This document shows positions 10,172 through 23,992 of a DNA stretch of 64,000 bases, in pieces (position 1 is the first letter of the stretch; each line of letters starts with the position of its first letter). The stretch lies in NCBI GenBank assembly GCA_020055645.1, contig CM034548.1, positions 45,004,296-45,068,295 of the forward strand, in the 5' to 3' direction. The notes under the pieces are model-generated. The model saw only the letters and a list, made by a program, of their open reading frames with translations, searched no databases and had not been told where the DNA came from. Origin of the DNA: Tomocerus qinae (taxonomy: Eukaryota > Arthropoda > Collembola > Entomobryomorpha > Tomoceridae). The position numbers were made by a program, and so were the translations under genes.

Positions 10172-12407
10172 TTAAAATGAAAATCTTTGACTTTGATGTA
10201 AAACTCTATAACTAGGGAGAATTTTTTTAAAGCTCGAAGTCAGAAACAATAGTCAATTATCTAGAATTCTGACTATCGCAGCTATTTGCATATAGTACAA
10301 AGATTTCTGCGGAGAAATTTTTCCATGCTGGTTCTGAGCACACTGAAAGTAATAAGAAAAATTGACTCCATGACGTTTAAATGTAAATTTTACGGGTAAG
10401 TAATAGTTAAATCCCATTTGGTAAAATGCTCTAATTCTCAATGATTACAGCATTTATATGATTCATGGCAATTGGCATTTTTATATGACCTTGGAGAAAG
10501 TGGTACATCAAGGAGTGGTATATATAGCTATAGATACAGCGAACGAAGATGTACCTTAAAGGACAGAATCAGAAAGCCAGAGGAAAGTATGTCTAATATC
10601 TTTGTGAGTTGTAGTGGCGAATTCGTCACGATCAACTCTTTCGGCTGCACAGATTAACGCTGGTTGTAAATTTCTGAACGAAAATAATAGCATACAATTA
10701 GTTGAAATTAGAGGATGGCAAGAAAGTCGTCTCATCATGAGACTTGTGTCTCCATTTAGGTATTTAATTAACAGCTTCACAGGACACCAATTATCTGAGA
10801 TGATTCAGATGCACTGCAGTAGTCCTTCGTTTAATGAGTTGAACTTACTTCATATATTGAGGTTTACTAGATCTCCCAGAATACAGTACAAAGTGGAATA
10901 GGACAAACTTACAATTTGGCTCAATGATGTTATTAACGTATTAAATATTTATGCAAGTACGATTGTTTCATCCTCTGCCGAGTCGGAGAGTTGTTGTCAG
11001 TTGCCACTGGGGGGAATTAAATAACCCTGAATTGTAATGGAATAAGCATTAGAATTAAATATTTATTCGGCTCTGAGCTCTAATTGGCTTAAACTTCCCT
11101 ATACCCTCTATTCCCATTTATCTACAGCTATATTAGATAATCACGCGGACTAAAACTCTCCACCCAAAATAAAGAATTGTGACGGCCAAGTAAAATGGAG
11201 AAACTTCTTGTATTAATAGAAAATTATGACCAGAATAGTTTGCATGTAACAACTTGACATTTGTTATCTTAGTTTGCAAACGTGAGGAATATGTTAAGAG
11301 CTATATTCAATTACTTTTTAATACAAGTCTGTATGATCTGTATCTACGTTAGTGTAATACATACTCGGCGGAGAACCTGCCATGTTCGGTCGTTGTGTAA
11401 ATGTTTGCTGTGTTATATGACTTTATCTCGCATTTGAATCCATCTTAAGCAGAATATTACTAAAATTTCGTCACAAGTTCCTAATATCATTTTGTACACA
11501 AAGTTTCCAACTTAGTCTGATTGGCAGTTTAATCTTCGCTCTTGACTTCACTCTTTGAACTTCACGCTTCGCTTGAACTATGAGCGTTTATTAAACTTGC
11601 CCACAATAATGTTATCCTCACTGGAGGTTTTCATCATATTATTTCTATTTCATAGCAAGCAAGGTATTAGGACCTACTTCAAGTTTTAATTAATAATTCG
11701 CAAAAGTCTTGACTATACGTAGAATTCTTTTAACAGTGTTTTATTGTGAGGAATTTTGTCTGCAGCTGCATGCATATGTGGTTCAAGAGTTCAAAGCTTT
11801 TGTGGTTTGTTAAAGTTTATTGTACTCGTACCGTGCGTACTTCGCATCTCCGTTAATAGGTAATTTAAACACATCTACCTTGGAGTTGACAATTGAATGC
11901 CTATGTTGTTACAAACCTAATAAAATTAATTGGAAAGGTATCTAATCCTAAATATTCATAGGATGTAATGAACTATATTATATTTATGTCTACTTTGCTA
12001 GTCTCGCCACTACAAATTTAACATCCTTTTATGAATTAATCGGTTAGATCAGCATAAGAAGAATATTCGTTATACTATTACACAATGTGCCTAATTATTA
12101 CTAATTGTGAAAATTAAACCACCACATAGCATTCCAATATAATTTATGACACGTTTTGTAAGTAGGTATGGGCAGTGGACAGTGAAGGTCATTTTCAGCA
12201 TACTCAGAGGAAAGAAAACCTAAATTTTTCAAGTGTATTTGGCCAAAAAGATTTTGCCTGTACAATAAACAACACTTTCTAGACTATAACATATTTAAAC
12301 CCTTTTAATGTTTAAATAATGGCATCTTGGACTATTAAATGAATCTATCGCAAAAAGTATGCAAAAATAAGATTTAGCTATCAGTACTGAACTTTAAATA
12401 TTTTACT

Positions 12408-12540
12408 GTCAAAGTAAATAATTATAGACCTCCAAATTCTAAAAGGTTATCTGAAATTTATGGTCAAATTTTGATGTATGCCCCTGAAAATTCATATTGA
12501 GTTTCCTACTCGGAGGTCTATAATTTATTTACTTTAATTG
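12408..12540. mobile_element. MITE-like small inverted-repeat element
   Basis: The left arm AAAGTAAATAATTATAGACC(TCC) near 12411..12433 is the reverse complement of the right arm near 12512..12537, apart from a one-base gap. The arms enclose about 78 bp of AT-rich DNA without an open frame. The outer bases CTGtCA and TGGCAG extend the match loosely. I could not fix a target duplication, so mobility is inferred. Confidence 0.5.
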
Positions 12541-13559
12541 GCAGAAGAAATTGTCGATATTTAAATTAAAAATTGGATTACAAAAGTTACGTCTTCAGTC
12601 GCTATGGATGATGCAGATTAAGCAATTTCCAAATTCTACATTATTTAAGAAAATTAATAACCATGCGCGATGCCTAAATTTTTATTATATTCTTATTGCT
12701 TAAAATAATGTCATATTGTGAGGATTAAACCAAGTAAGGGTTACATAACGATCATTATTCATTCTTCGTGAGAGAACTACCGACTCTACCGGACCTAATG
12801 CCATAAATGCCTTCGTACAATAAGTATCGCTATTAGTGCTGTCATTTACCCTTTGTCAGCCCTACACTACCCACACAATTCCAGTACTTCTCATTATTGC
12901 TAAAAGTGTACCAAGTCATCTCACCACATAAATTATGGTGACATTGTTTGTCAGAACTATAGTATAGAGGTGATAAGATTACTACTTACAAGGATATGTT
13001 CTAGATTTTTATAAAATGTGTCCAATAACTCATAAAGTTGGTGATAATGGTGATGATATTGAGTTTGGGAAAGTTTTCGATATCTTTTCACTGCTTTGCA
13101 CTTGCAAGTGAAAACGTGGTCTCTATTGTTTAGGTGGCAAAATGTGCTACTGAAGAATACTAAACAGTACTGTCTTGTATCGTGACAAATACTACGGAAT
13201 CTATACTGTACAGGGTTGGTAGCAATTATGGCAGTCTTAATGTAAGTTTGGTGCAAAATATTATTACAGGGCTTTTTGATGACAACTCCTTAATGATTAG
13301 GCTCATAAATGATCCCCTTCCCGAATTTTCGGACATTTCTTCAAAATCACTTTTTTCGGCAGTAAAATTACCGCCATATTTAAAGGGTCTGTGGTTTAAC
13401 TACACCATTCCTCATAAAAGACTTGTTCTTCTCATCCCATCGATTTTAGTGTTTTTTAAAATTATTTTTGTCTACTGAAACTACTAGTCTAGTCTCATAG
13501 TACTAATCTAATGATTTATAATATAATCGTGCTGTTCGAGTTGCGCGGTGAAATTCAGT

Positions 13560-13593
13560 ATGTCGGTATGTATATCGGTATGTATGTATGTAC
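13560..13593. repeat. GTAT-rich microsatellite
   Basis: This is an imperfect run of (GTAT)n and GTATATCG units. It is a simple repeat with no further structure. Confidence 0.7.
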
Positions 13594-13921
13594 CATCGTG
13601 TGTTAATTTGCCGCTCTGATAACGCAGCTAAGCAGAACCCAATCTGAAACTTTACCTAAATGTGACAAATCTCAACAAGTCCGTATATTTCATAACAAAG
13701 CAGTTCATGCATTCTGTATGTAAATATTTCCAGCTTCAAGGTTCCTTTGATTTCATGTGCTGGAAAATTTAAAACTTGGTCATTTATATTGAAAGTGTTG
13801 TTAGTGTTACCAGTCAGGAACGTATTTAGAGAGTGCGGGATCACGCCTCCTAAATAAAAATAGGTTTTTTGGTTGAATTAAGGCCTTGGTTCCACAAATA
13901 CCTATGAATGTTATTTTTTAA

Positions 13922-13941
13922 TTAGGTTAGGTTAGGTTAGG
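13922..13941 (+). repeat. Interstitial TTAGG telomere-type repeat (4 units)
   Basis: There are four perfect TTAGG units in a row. TTAGG is the ancestral arthropod telomere repeat. Short internal runs arise by double-strand-break repair or within mobile elements, so this does not mark a chromosome end. Confidence 0.8.
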
Positions 13942-15756
13942 TCCCTCGAGAGCGGGTCGTGGTATGCCCTGTGTATTTTATGACGCGATTTTTTAAATCT
14001 GCAACCTCCGTCTTACTTCAACCGGTTTTTTGTCAAGAAAAGTTAAAAATAGAAAATAATTTCGCGCAAGTATGTCATAATTACTCTCGCGTGTTTTTAA
14101 AACTGGACGAAAAAAAATGCTGCGCCCCAGGCTCCATGTTAAACTAGGCTAAAATGAGGCGCACCTTTTTTGTCTAAATATTTAATGGCTACACAATACA
14201 TATATTTGGTGTGCCCTCCTTTGGTCAAATTCCTGAATAAGGGCATGTTACCTGTGATGCGTGCTTGTATTTGTAAGTCCATTGTCATGGATTTTATACA
14301 AATGCACAAGCGCAATTCGTGAAACAATGTACTGCACTTTAGCTTAGCATTAACACTTTAGCACTAAGTCATTCCAAATGTTAATGTTTAAACATTTTGT
14401 ACCTATTTTAATAACAGTTTTGGTGGCCTTAACCTTATATCTTTAATTTTCATGTTATTAGCATTAGGAGTTAGCATTGTAGTAAGTCCTTTCGAGGAGC
14501 GACTTACACCGAAGACTCCATTGAAATTATTAGTTGCCCTGTATGTAGAAAGGATAGTACTAGAATGTTTCACTGATAACGTAACAACACTTTTGTGATG
14601 GTGGAGCAAATTTTTTAGTATTTGTTTTTATTCTCGTAATCCTAATATAGTGGAGTAGATGATGTAGTGTAGAACTAGTTAGACTTCAATACGGTGTTCG
14701 CAGATCTGTTTTCTTTTTTCATTCTTACAATGTGTGATGAATGGCCCATGGACCCGGAGCCAGTATATCACTTTTAGTTTTCTACGTGCTTGGGCCTTGT
14801 GGACTTGTGCAGTCTATTCGAGTGAAACAGCAGCAAGGAAGAACCTAAAACAATGTTTTTATAGTAAAGTAATTTTTCATTTTTAAAGCCCTAAAGTTTC
14901 TTAGTCGTTTATTATTATTAGGTTTGTTTGCTTGAGTGGGACAGATTGTAGATATTACTATATTATGACTTCCTTTCCGTCTACCTACCTACATTTTAGT
15001 TGTTCTATGTTATTGCTTTCTGGCGATTAAAAAATATTTACGTAACTAATATTTCTCGGTTCCCAAAGATTTACCACACTGCTTGTCAGGGGTTATCCCT
15101 TGTGTATGCGGTGTGCACTGCACGGAACAATAGAAGCCAAAAACTGTACGTCGGAGAATTTTGTTCTTGGTCGCGATTCATTTCAAGTGCGTACGTAAAA
15201 GTCTAATAAGTAGGTAAATACTTAAGTAGGGGCCTGACGTCACGTGATTTACGGTTTACAACCCAAGTATTATCAGTAAACATTTTATGCCCAAATATCA
15301 CGGTTGGATGGAGCAGACAATATGCACGGTTACAGGGTTGCGCATTATCCTGGGAAATTAATTTTAGTTTTATCCATATTCATATTGCATCCAAATTTGA
15401 CACGTAATGTATGTCAATTAATAATTTGAATATGTTTCTCAATAAATCAATTACCCTCGCGCGAGAAGCGCCACCTTAAAATAAACAACAAAATAATTCG
15501 CAAATCTACCTTAAAAGAAAACGTGACTTGTGACGATTTAAGGAACTTTTTTTGTATAATCGTCTAAAACAAATGAAAGTTGGATTTCAAATAAACCATG
15601 TCAAATGCATATAAAAAGCAGCGGAGGTAGACATGATGTGTGACACTAAATAACATTTTGCGACGTGTTTTTCCCATGACCTTTGAACTTTTGACCTGTA
15701 TGACTTGACTTTGATTTGGTCCAACGAATAACCTTCCAAACGAAGTGTTTCATGAT

Positions 15757-15953
15757 GTTCTACGATGTGTACCACTAACGTTACATCGATTGAAGAAGAA
15801 ATGTTAGATGATGAGAAAATTGGGCTGAGTGGACACCTCGATCTGTATAAACACTTCGGTTCTGGTAATTGCTTACAGATAATTGTACGATCCGAGATAT
15901 TTTAAATTTAAAATTAAACATTTTAACTTTATACTCTAAAACATCTAAGTATT
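15757..15953 (+). repeat. Dispersed repeat, copy 1
   Basis: This 197-bp segment is highly similar, in the same orientation, to 18502..18707. It shares 'gtggacacctcgatctgtat' and a poly-purine and AT-rich tail ('ttaaacattttaactttata'). There is no open frame of note. It may be a SINE or a fragment of a longer element. Confidence 0.75.
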
Positions 15954-18257
15954 ATGTTAAATGTTAATTACAGTAATCATTGCGACTTACAAGAATACCG
16001 TTACCCTATACATACTATCACTCCAATATCACATCTTACTATAATGCCATGCTGTTACACGTTTCAGTATTACAGTGCCCCAGTTATGTGTTATGAATAT
16101 CAGTAAATGTATAAATAGAAGTAATGACGTATGTCTAGGGTCTAAAGTACAGCAATCGACTATAGTATCAATTATGTCAATTTTGCCAATAATAGTAGCG
16201 AATTTATTCAGTTTACCTATGCTTAGGTACGTCAGTTCATTATTTATAATTTTTGAAGACACAATTTCATGTAAGTCCAGACTATCCAGACGTCACGTCT
16301 ACATAACTTTGGTTTGACGCAATGATGATAGGTCCGTGGACCAAGAGCCAGGAACATGCGGATATTTGTACATATTATGTATAGGTATGCATTATGGATG
16401 TAGTAGGCACATCCTTAAGAAGCAAAAGTATTCCTCTACATCATAATATATTAGCAGAGATGTTTATATTAGAAAGACAGTCTCATAGCTCATAGGCACT
16501 GCTCGCATCTTCTTATCCCATAACACTTTATCAAAGAGCTCAACACTTTTCCTTATCATAAAGTAGCAAAATGACGACGGTTGTAAAAGTATGAGAGACA
16601 GCTTCATCCTTATGCACAATATAGATAGACTATACATACAGATGGGATGTACATTAGAGCACAGCTTCAACTAGAATAAATAGAGCTCCTTCCACATTGC
16701 ACTGTCAACAGCAAGCTTCTAGGAAAGAGACGTAGTCAATGACCAACGTAGTTAAAAGTACTCTAGAAAATGTTCAAAAAGACGGCACTGAGAAAACTAA
16801 AATCTAGGTGAAATCCGTCCTTAGTTAGAATTCCTCCCTGTCCTAGTATATTATATCCCATGGCGTGATGGTGAACGAACGAGACCGATCGCTCTCATTA
16901 CTCTCTGGAGAATATAATCTCTAGTAGTAAGTAAAACATTTCTTTGTATACTGCAAATGTAAAATATCCTCTTTCGTCAGGAATTGTTTTTGGTCTTAGC
17001 ATTAAGTGAGGCATGAGTGGCTACAATATTGATTGAGTCACAGCACTTGATACAAAAGAAAATTCTATGAAATGAACGAAATGAATACCGTTGCAAATAC
17101 CCCAGTGTCTGACTAAGCCGGATTTATATTTAAGCAACTAGGTTTAATTTCTTCAATTTTATCTACCTACTGTATCTACTTTTGATGAATAGAGGCGATG
17201 TCAGTAATTAAAAGCAAAAGCATGAAGACGTAATTATTTCCGAATTCCATACATCTGTATTAAACAAAATTACCTTACGTCGAGATGCTTACTCACGTAC
17301 TTGACGTACCTTACGGCGATTCTAATATTACTTAGTAGCAGATGAACGTTGTTAGATATAGCTATTGGAATTGGAATTGTACAGATAAAATATTAGATTC
17401 CATTGCGAAATAGGATTGTCTTGTATACAGCTTTGAACCGTTCCTTCAAGGATGTCCTTGGAAGAAAATAGAAAAAATATATTACATGCAACATAACCAG
17501 GAAGAAAGCATCGAGAACAATACAAAAATGTGAAATTTCTAAAAGGAATACGACAGCATGAAAATGTAATCTACCTTGCACATGCAGGAAACAATTCTTG
17601 CTATCGAAAAGAGGATTAAATTCAAAATGAATGAAAGGTAGGCTTAGTCATGGCGTGTCTGTATTGTAGCTAGAACTGAAACTTATACTCTTGAGTGTAA
17701 TTCTCAAATCAAAAGATGTGTTAGATCATAGTCTCATTTTAATCACAAGTCCTACTACAGACTTTTAGACTGAATTTATCTCTATTTGAATTTCAAAGCT
17801 CTTACTTAAGTATTTGGCAACTTTGTTTCTAAATAGAAACAGGTGATAACAAAATTTATGGATGTTTATGGTATTATTAATATCGTCTCTCTATAACACT
17901 AAAGTTCAATACCTCGATGTAGTCACTATGATAATGACAAGTGCCTTCATCCGAAAGCGCTTTATTGAAACAAGTAAGGAAATGCTATTCTAATATTAAA
18001 TGTATGCATAATGCCCCCAAAGTAAAATTTCGGGACCAAGAAAGATTCAGAACATTGAACATTGGATGGAACTTGGAAATTTTATCTTTTTTCGAGAATC
18101 GCTGCCACTTCCACAAAACAAGGTGGAATCAATCAACATATTTTTCCATGGCACAATTTTGATTTTGAATTACATTTCTTCTATGTAATATTGACTTCAG
18201 TGAGGAGACAATAGATAACATGCATGTGGTTGTATACAATTCGCATCATTCAGCTCT

Positions 18258-18322
18258 AATAGTAACGACCCCTGATTCTATTTTGGGAGCATAGAATCAG
18301 GGGTCGTTATTATTCCCAAAAT
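18258..18322. repeat. Near-perfect 24-bp palindrome with a second overlapping stem
   Basis: The left arm 18258..18281 and right arm 18291..18314 pair at 23 of 24 positions (core ACGACCCCTGATTCTAT) around a 9-base loop. In addition ATTTTGGGA (18280..18288), mostly in the loop, is complementary to TCCCAAAAT (18314..18322) just outside. This gives an A-B-A'-B' order of complementary segments. No function is known. Confidence 0.8.
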
Positions 18323-18501
18323 CTCAACTATAATCTCATCTAACCCAGAAAAAAGAAAAAGACGAGATTCCAGCTAGCTTGAGCGTTTTTATATTCAAAA
18401 TTTACAACCGTGTGTTATGGGTTTTAAATCAAAACAAACCGAGGTCAAATAAAATACCGATTGTACAGCTTCGATTGAAATTGAAATACATCGATTGAAT
18501 T

Positions 18502-18707
18502 GTTCTACTATGTGTACTACTAACGTTACATCGATTGAGGAAGAAATGTTAGATAATGTGAAAATTGGGCTGAGTGGACACCTCGATCTGTATAAATACT
18601 TTGATCTTTGGTTCTGGTAATTGCTTTCAGATAATTGTACGATCCGAGGTATTTTAAATTCAAAATTAAACATTTTAACTTTATACTCTAAAGCTTTTAA
18701 GTATTAG
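18502..18707 (+). repeat. Dispersed repeat, copy 2
   Basis: This is the second copy of the 197-bp segment at 15757..15953, differing by scattered substitutions and a short insertion ('ttgatct' region near 18600). Divergence is roughly ten percent by eye, so the copies are not recent. Confidence 0.75.
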
Positions 18708-21700
18708 TCTGATATTTTGACAAAATTTACAATGATATATTCACAGGCTCATTTTTGTGCAGCTAGTCGTTCATTTTCGTTTCTTAAAGAAAACGATTAT
18801 AGGCCAATTATAAAATTGTCATATATTGATCCAAGAAGTTGACAGAAGTACTTTCAGACAATTGGATATTCATCTGCAGTTGATGGGTTCACTGAGACGT
18901 TGATATTTTCAAAATTGAATGTTTTGGTATATATCGCATTGCATCAACATCGAGAAAAGAAAATATTAATAATAATAACGGGCGATAAATTTCTATTCAA
19001 AAACAAGGTGTTATTTAGATGTAAAAAATCAATGTAATTCCTCAGAAAGTCATGACTTGAAAGATCAAAATTGAATTTTGTAAGAGAGTTGTTCCATACA
19101 CGATTCTCTGAGCACTATATACTACATTTTATGAAGTTTTCAGTTACAAATGGATGATTGTTATACAACTCCATAATACCCAGTAGTTGTAACCAAATTA
19201 CATATAGATCAATGCACATATTCATTCCATATTTGTTCGGAACTGAGTCCTTTGTTTATCTTCGTAACAAAGAAAAGCTTTAAGGACGAATAGTAAGAAC
19301 TAGAATCAAAGAGACTTACTTTTCCGGAGAAAGTGACGCTTTTGATGTGTGTATCTCTCCAACCAGATGAATAGGCAGTCAAACGGAGTATTCTACTACA
19401 AATAATTGAGTTTTGTCCTCTAGTTTTCATATGCGACTCTTTAATTAGTTCTGCTATAGTATCTTGTATTTATAAATCAGAAGTCATGTGTGTAATTAAA
19501 TGTCAGAATTCCTATACAATCTGTTATGCCGACCTATGATTTTTTAGCCTAGGATACCTACCACCGTTTGCATCAGTAAGTAAGAAGAGATTTGAAAGAA
19601 ATGTAGTGGAGAGAGAAGGTTTTGTTGTGGATTTCCCTTCTTTCAGCAGAACTCGAGCACTACTGACAGGCACTACTCCTGCACAACGCTCGATGATTTC
19701 TGAGTTTATTAAGTTCAACTTGAGTGATGTATGTATTGAGGGAAGTAAATCCCACTCTGTCTTATGACACGACTGTTTTTGTATTTTGTCTTGAAGAGAC
19801 GATGCTGTTAGAGAGACTTTTGCTGTACTGAAAGACACGACAGCGTTTGCGATCCTGCTATACACGAATAATATTATGTGCGTCGGGAGACAATGAGATG
19901 CATAACTTGTTTGAAAAGGAGAGAGACGGAGAGCCACAGTTTGACTCGTGGTGGTTGCAGCAGCAATGAGAACTTTCCTTTTGTCGTCCGGATTTAATAG
20001 GAAAGAAATCTCGAGCAAGCGAACAAACGACCAAGTATTTCATTTCACTACTCTCAGGCTCATGTACATCTGCCTTGCCTACACTCAGCTCTCCTTCCTT
20101 CAGATCACAAGAGCCGAACGGAGCAGCAGGCAACGGAGTTAGACGGGAGCCAGGCAGCCTCCGATCTGAATCTAACACTTCCTCGAAACAAACACATATC
20201 GAATTATGTTTCTATTAATACGCTCTAATGCTACTCGAATATATATTTTCCCCATTTCCAAACTGCCCTTCATGATCCTAAATTGACACAACCAAAGTCA
20301 ATCTCACAGTTTGAATACCCTATTTCCTCTAACCATTTTTTGTGTATCTTGGTAGATGATCTGTTGAAACACTATCAAACGGTATCATTACAATCAAAAA
20401 GCATATTGAGCATGTGCAGCAATAGCCTTTTCAAATATTTGTTGCTTTTGCTCCGGATTTCTACATTTTTATATAACCTCTGATTTTCTTCTTTGATGCA
20501 TTTCGCAAAGTCCGAATATGGTATAATTAATAAGACACACACGCGGCTAACAGTTCCAACTATATTATATACAGCAATAAATTCAACCGCAAACATTGAG
20601 CAATTTTTTCTATTGAATTAATAAGAGAAACTTGACAACCCATAAATTAATTTTTCAAACGAATTCAAAAATGCAATTAGAATAACTCTGAAAAATAGCA
20701 CAACGTCTCTTAAGGCGTCACAAACACAAATTTTATCTTCAAATATTTAATACCTAAAGGGTCTTAAGAGATGATGATACTATGCTTTAACAGTATAACG
20801 TATACCATTCCGTATATAATATTCTATTCATATAAAACGTCATAAGGTGAGATGAGTGACGTCATCCAAGTAAGGCAATTTTCCAAATTAGGTCGAAATG
20901 GTACATACTGAACGTAACCGAATCAAATATTCGAATCTTCTGGTTATGCACATCAAAATCCTGTATATCTACTTTGACGAAGGCGAAGCAGCCATCATCG
21001 GTCAGACTCAGACTCCTTCACCCGCAAAGATGTAACTACTATTGCAATTTTACTATTTCTTGTGGCTACAAAAACCATAGTCTACTATCAATCGAGCATA
21101 TTATTATGATATCATGTCTAGTCATCTACCTATACATTGACATTTGGTAGAATTTGTCAAAATGAACGTTTTTCAGGATTTACTCACAAAAATATAAAGA
21201 TTTTTTGTCATATTTTCATACTGTATGTACACCTTCGGATATTCAGGGTTCTTGTTCACACAAGTTGAACATAGTTCAATGTATTCATGTGCAACTTCGA
21301 ACAAGTACAATTACAAGTACAAAATTTGTCCCCAAAATGAGTTAGGCGCCAGCGCGTATTCAATTCATGTTATTTCCACTATCCACTTAAATTCACTCCC
21401 TGAATTAACATTAGCATCCTATGAAATTAATACGACTCCTAATAGGTTTATTTTGAATGGGAGTTGATATAATAATTATAAATTTAGCCAATGCTTGTTG
21501 GATGCATACTTTTCAAAAATAGTCGTCATAGAGTCATAGTAGTATTTAAAGGGTATAAATAAAATAATGAAAGGCTTCCTGGGTTTCAGATGGAGTTTGA
21601 GCTACCCTCATTAAGTACACAGTACTAAATGAACTACAAACATGGATAAATTTCAGTATTGAGTGCATACATTTAATAGAAAGGCTTTGTGCATGTGAGA

Positions 21701-23987
21701 AAAACGATGCTGCCTTTCCGTCTCGTTAAATCAGAAGGAAGAATCGGATGAGACAACTAAAAGCGAAAGGCGATTGTATCTGCAGTTTGTACACGCATTA
21801 TATTATGAGTCACTGACTATGCTGAGAAACACCTTATATGGACAAGTATCAACGATCTCTGCTTTCACCAACTTTCTCTTCCCTATTTCCCCAATGACGC
21901 CGTGTAACATGCAGTGTCTTAATTCAGGGGTTTTTTGTATTATAGACAGCAGGTAGGCCATCAAATCCGCTAGAATAGCTGAAGTAGCCACTATCTAAAG
22001 GACCGACTTTTATATAACCACCGGCCGAAAAGGGCCATTTTAACCGCTACCATTGTAACGACAATTCAATGACCAGTTGAACAATGAATTCAAGTACTGT
22101 AGATATAAAAGCTGGATGATTTTATTCCAAATCAAAAAAAAACATTTTAAAACTGTTGTAGAGTCTTTGTAAATAAATTAGGTATGTATGCATAAAACAA
22201 ATAAACCTAAATGTCTATTATGTAGACCCTCCAAATATTTTAATGCGGAGAATAACGTGGAGAGTTTTTTCCATTAATATTAACCGAGAGATAAATCGAT
22301 AAACGCATTTGTGAAATGATATTGAATAGTCCTATCTTTATATGGAAATTACCGAAGAAGGAAGACAAGAAATACAGAGAAATCGAAATAAAAGACAAGC
22401 AGTGTCTATTTCAAATAGCAACTCCAATCATTCGCTTAGTTGGACTGCACTTCCTTGTTTCTCTCCCTTCCGCTCGATGTAAAGCTACGATTACAATTCT
22501 CACTGGCTGTTACTCTTCCCACCAGATCATCGAATTTCACTTTGTTTTCTCATTCTTTACTTGCCACATTCACAGCTTCTTGAATATCTTCCTTGTTATA
22601 TCGCCATGGACAGATGTATTGTATTATCCTGATTTAGTAATTCCTCAACCCTAGCAGAGCAACACAAAGAAAGTATCATTCGACTACAATACATATTTGC
22701 TACATTTCAATCCTTCGTAGGATTTATAAGCACCATTTCTTAACCGACACATTTCTAGTAGTAGTAATGTCAATGACATCGCTTGAACTTCTGACCCACA
22801 TGATGAACGATATCTACACAAAGAAATGGATGATGTGCAACTGTTCATCCACTTTTGAGAGCGTTTATAAGTGACCTTACAATGGATTCAAATGAATAAC
22901 CGAAAGCTCTACAATTGCCATGGTGTAGCTAATAAAAATTATTTGTAGCTTATTCTTAATCAGCGGTATGAAACTAAATGTCAACTTTGGACAGAGCAAA
23001 AGTTTAGTTTAGTATGATAGATGGTGAAACATTTATTTTTAGTTTCGCCCATAGTTCATAGTCCATACTACGTAGCAGAAAGATAGGGCTTGCTTTGTCA
23101 GCACAAAGTGTCCAGTGTGGCCTTTAAAAATAAAAGTACTTTAAAATCATTCTAGTTATCTATGAATTACGAAAATGTTACAACCTATTTCAAAGTCCTT
23201 CGTAATTAACTTTCAGACGATTTATTACTGCAATTAAAAGCAAATTAGACAGTTTGGTGTCCAAAAACCAAATTTTAGCGACAACATTATATTCATTGAA
23301 ATTTAACACAATAAACAGAAAGTTCAATCGAATGCAAAATAATTCCTAAAGCTCTGTTTGCTAATTTTGTTTAAAAACTTTAATTTTCCTTATAATGCAA
23401 TTGCATTGTAGTTATTCAATTATGAAACAGATTGTCATTGTAACATTCTAGCCAACATAATTTAGTAATAGTTGTAGCTTGTTTGATAAGGTAGTAATGG
23501 ATCGCAGTAAGAGTCAAGGTTGAAGTTAACAATACATGAGCCACAAAATTTTGCACAGAAGGTAATGAGCGGTTGATTAAGGGCAGAGTCTGAATGCTGT
23601 TTTTCTATGCATAAAAGTAAAAGTGTATTTCTGACAAGTAAAATTATAGAAGATTTTTGAAATGACGGCTGCCGACGGCCATAACAGATTTCTCCTCTCA
23701 AGCCTGATTTGTTAGCGACTACTCCAGTTCTAGTACTTACTGCTCCTTTATGATTGCATACTCTTTCACCGGAGTAGGAGTCGACATCCCTTCCTATACA
23801 TCAAAAGCCCATTTGAAGAAATAAATATAGCAGAGCACAACAACTTTTTCGCGAAGTTGAATAAGTGGGACATTTCAATTCACATCAACTTAAATGCCAA
23901 AGCTGGAAAGCCAGCCAACGAAAGTTTCTTTTATGCTATTTTACCAATGCCCATTTGTGACTGTGTAACGGAAACCAACAATGAGAA

Positions 23988-23992
23988 AGTAT
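23988..23992. repeat. Target-site duplication AGTAT, left
   Basis: AGTAT directly precedes the left LTR and recurs exactly at 29836..29840 directly after the right LTR. Five-base duplications are usual for LTR elements. Confidence 0.85.

Larger units (their letters stand above)
10172..23987. other. Intergenic DNA between Arl13b and the LTR element
   Basis: No conserved exon was recognised on either strand. Scattered frames of 60 to 164 codons (for example 10614..10901, 13182..13478, 19524..20018) have no recognisable motif and no splice partners I could join. Distinct items inside are annotated separately: a MITE-like element near 12.4 kb, a TTAGG run at 13.9 kb, a dispersed repeat pair at 15.8 and 18.5 kb and a palindrome at 18.26 kb. 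A more GC-rich block lies at about 19.6..20.18 kb. Confidence 0.55.

Noticed and set aside
14730-16352. Weak similarity between about 14730..14763 and 16316..16352 (patterns around 'ggacc..gagccag')
   Set aside because: Only about 30 bases align, with many mismatches; not enough to call a repeat.
19524-20018. 164-codon minus-strand protein gene
   Set aside because: No domain, no splice partner, and Ser/Leu-rich composition; kept only as part of a GC-richer block worth checking.
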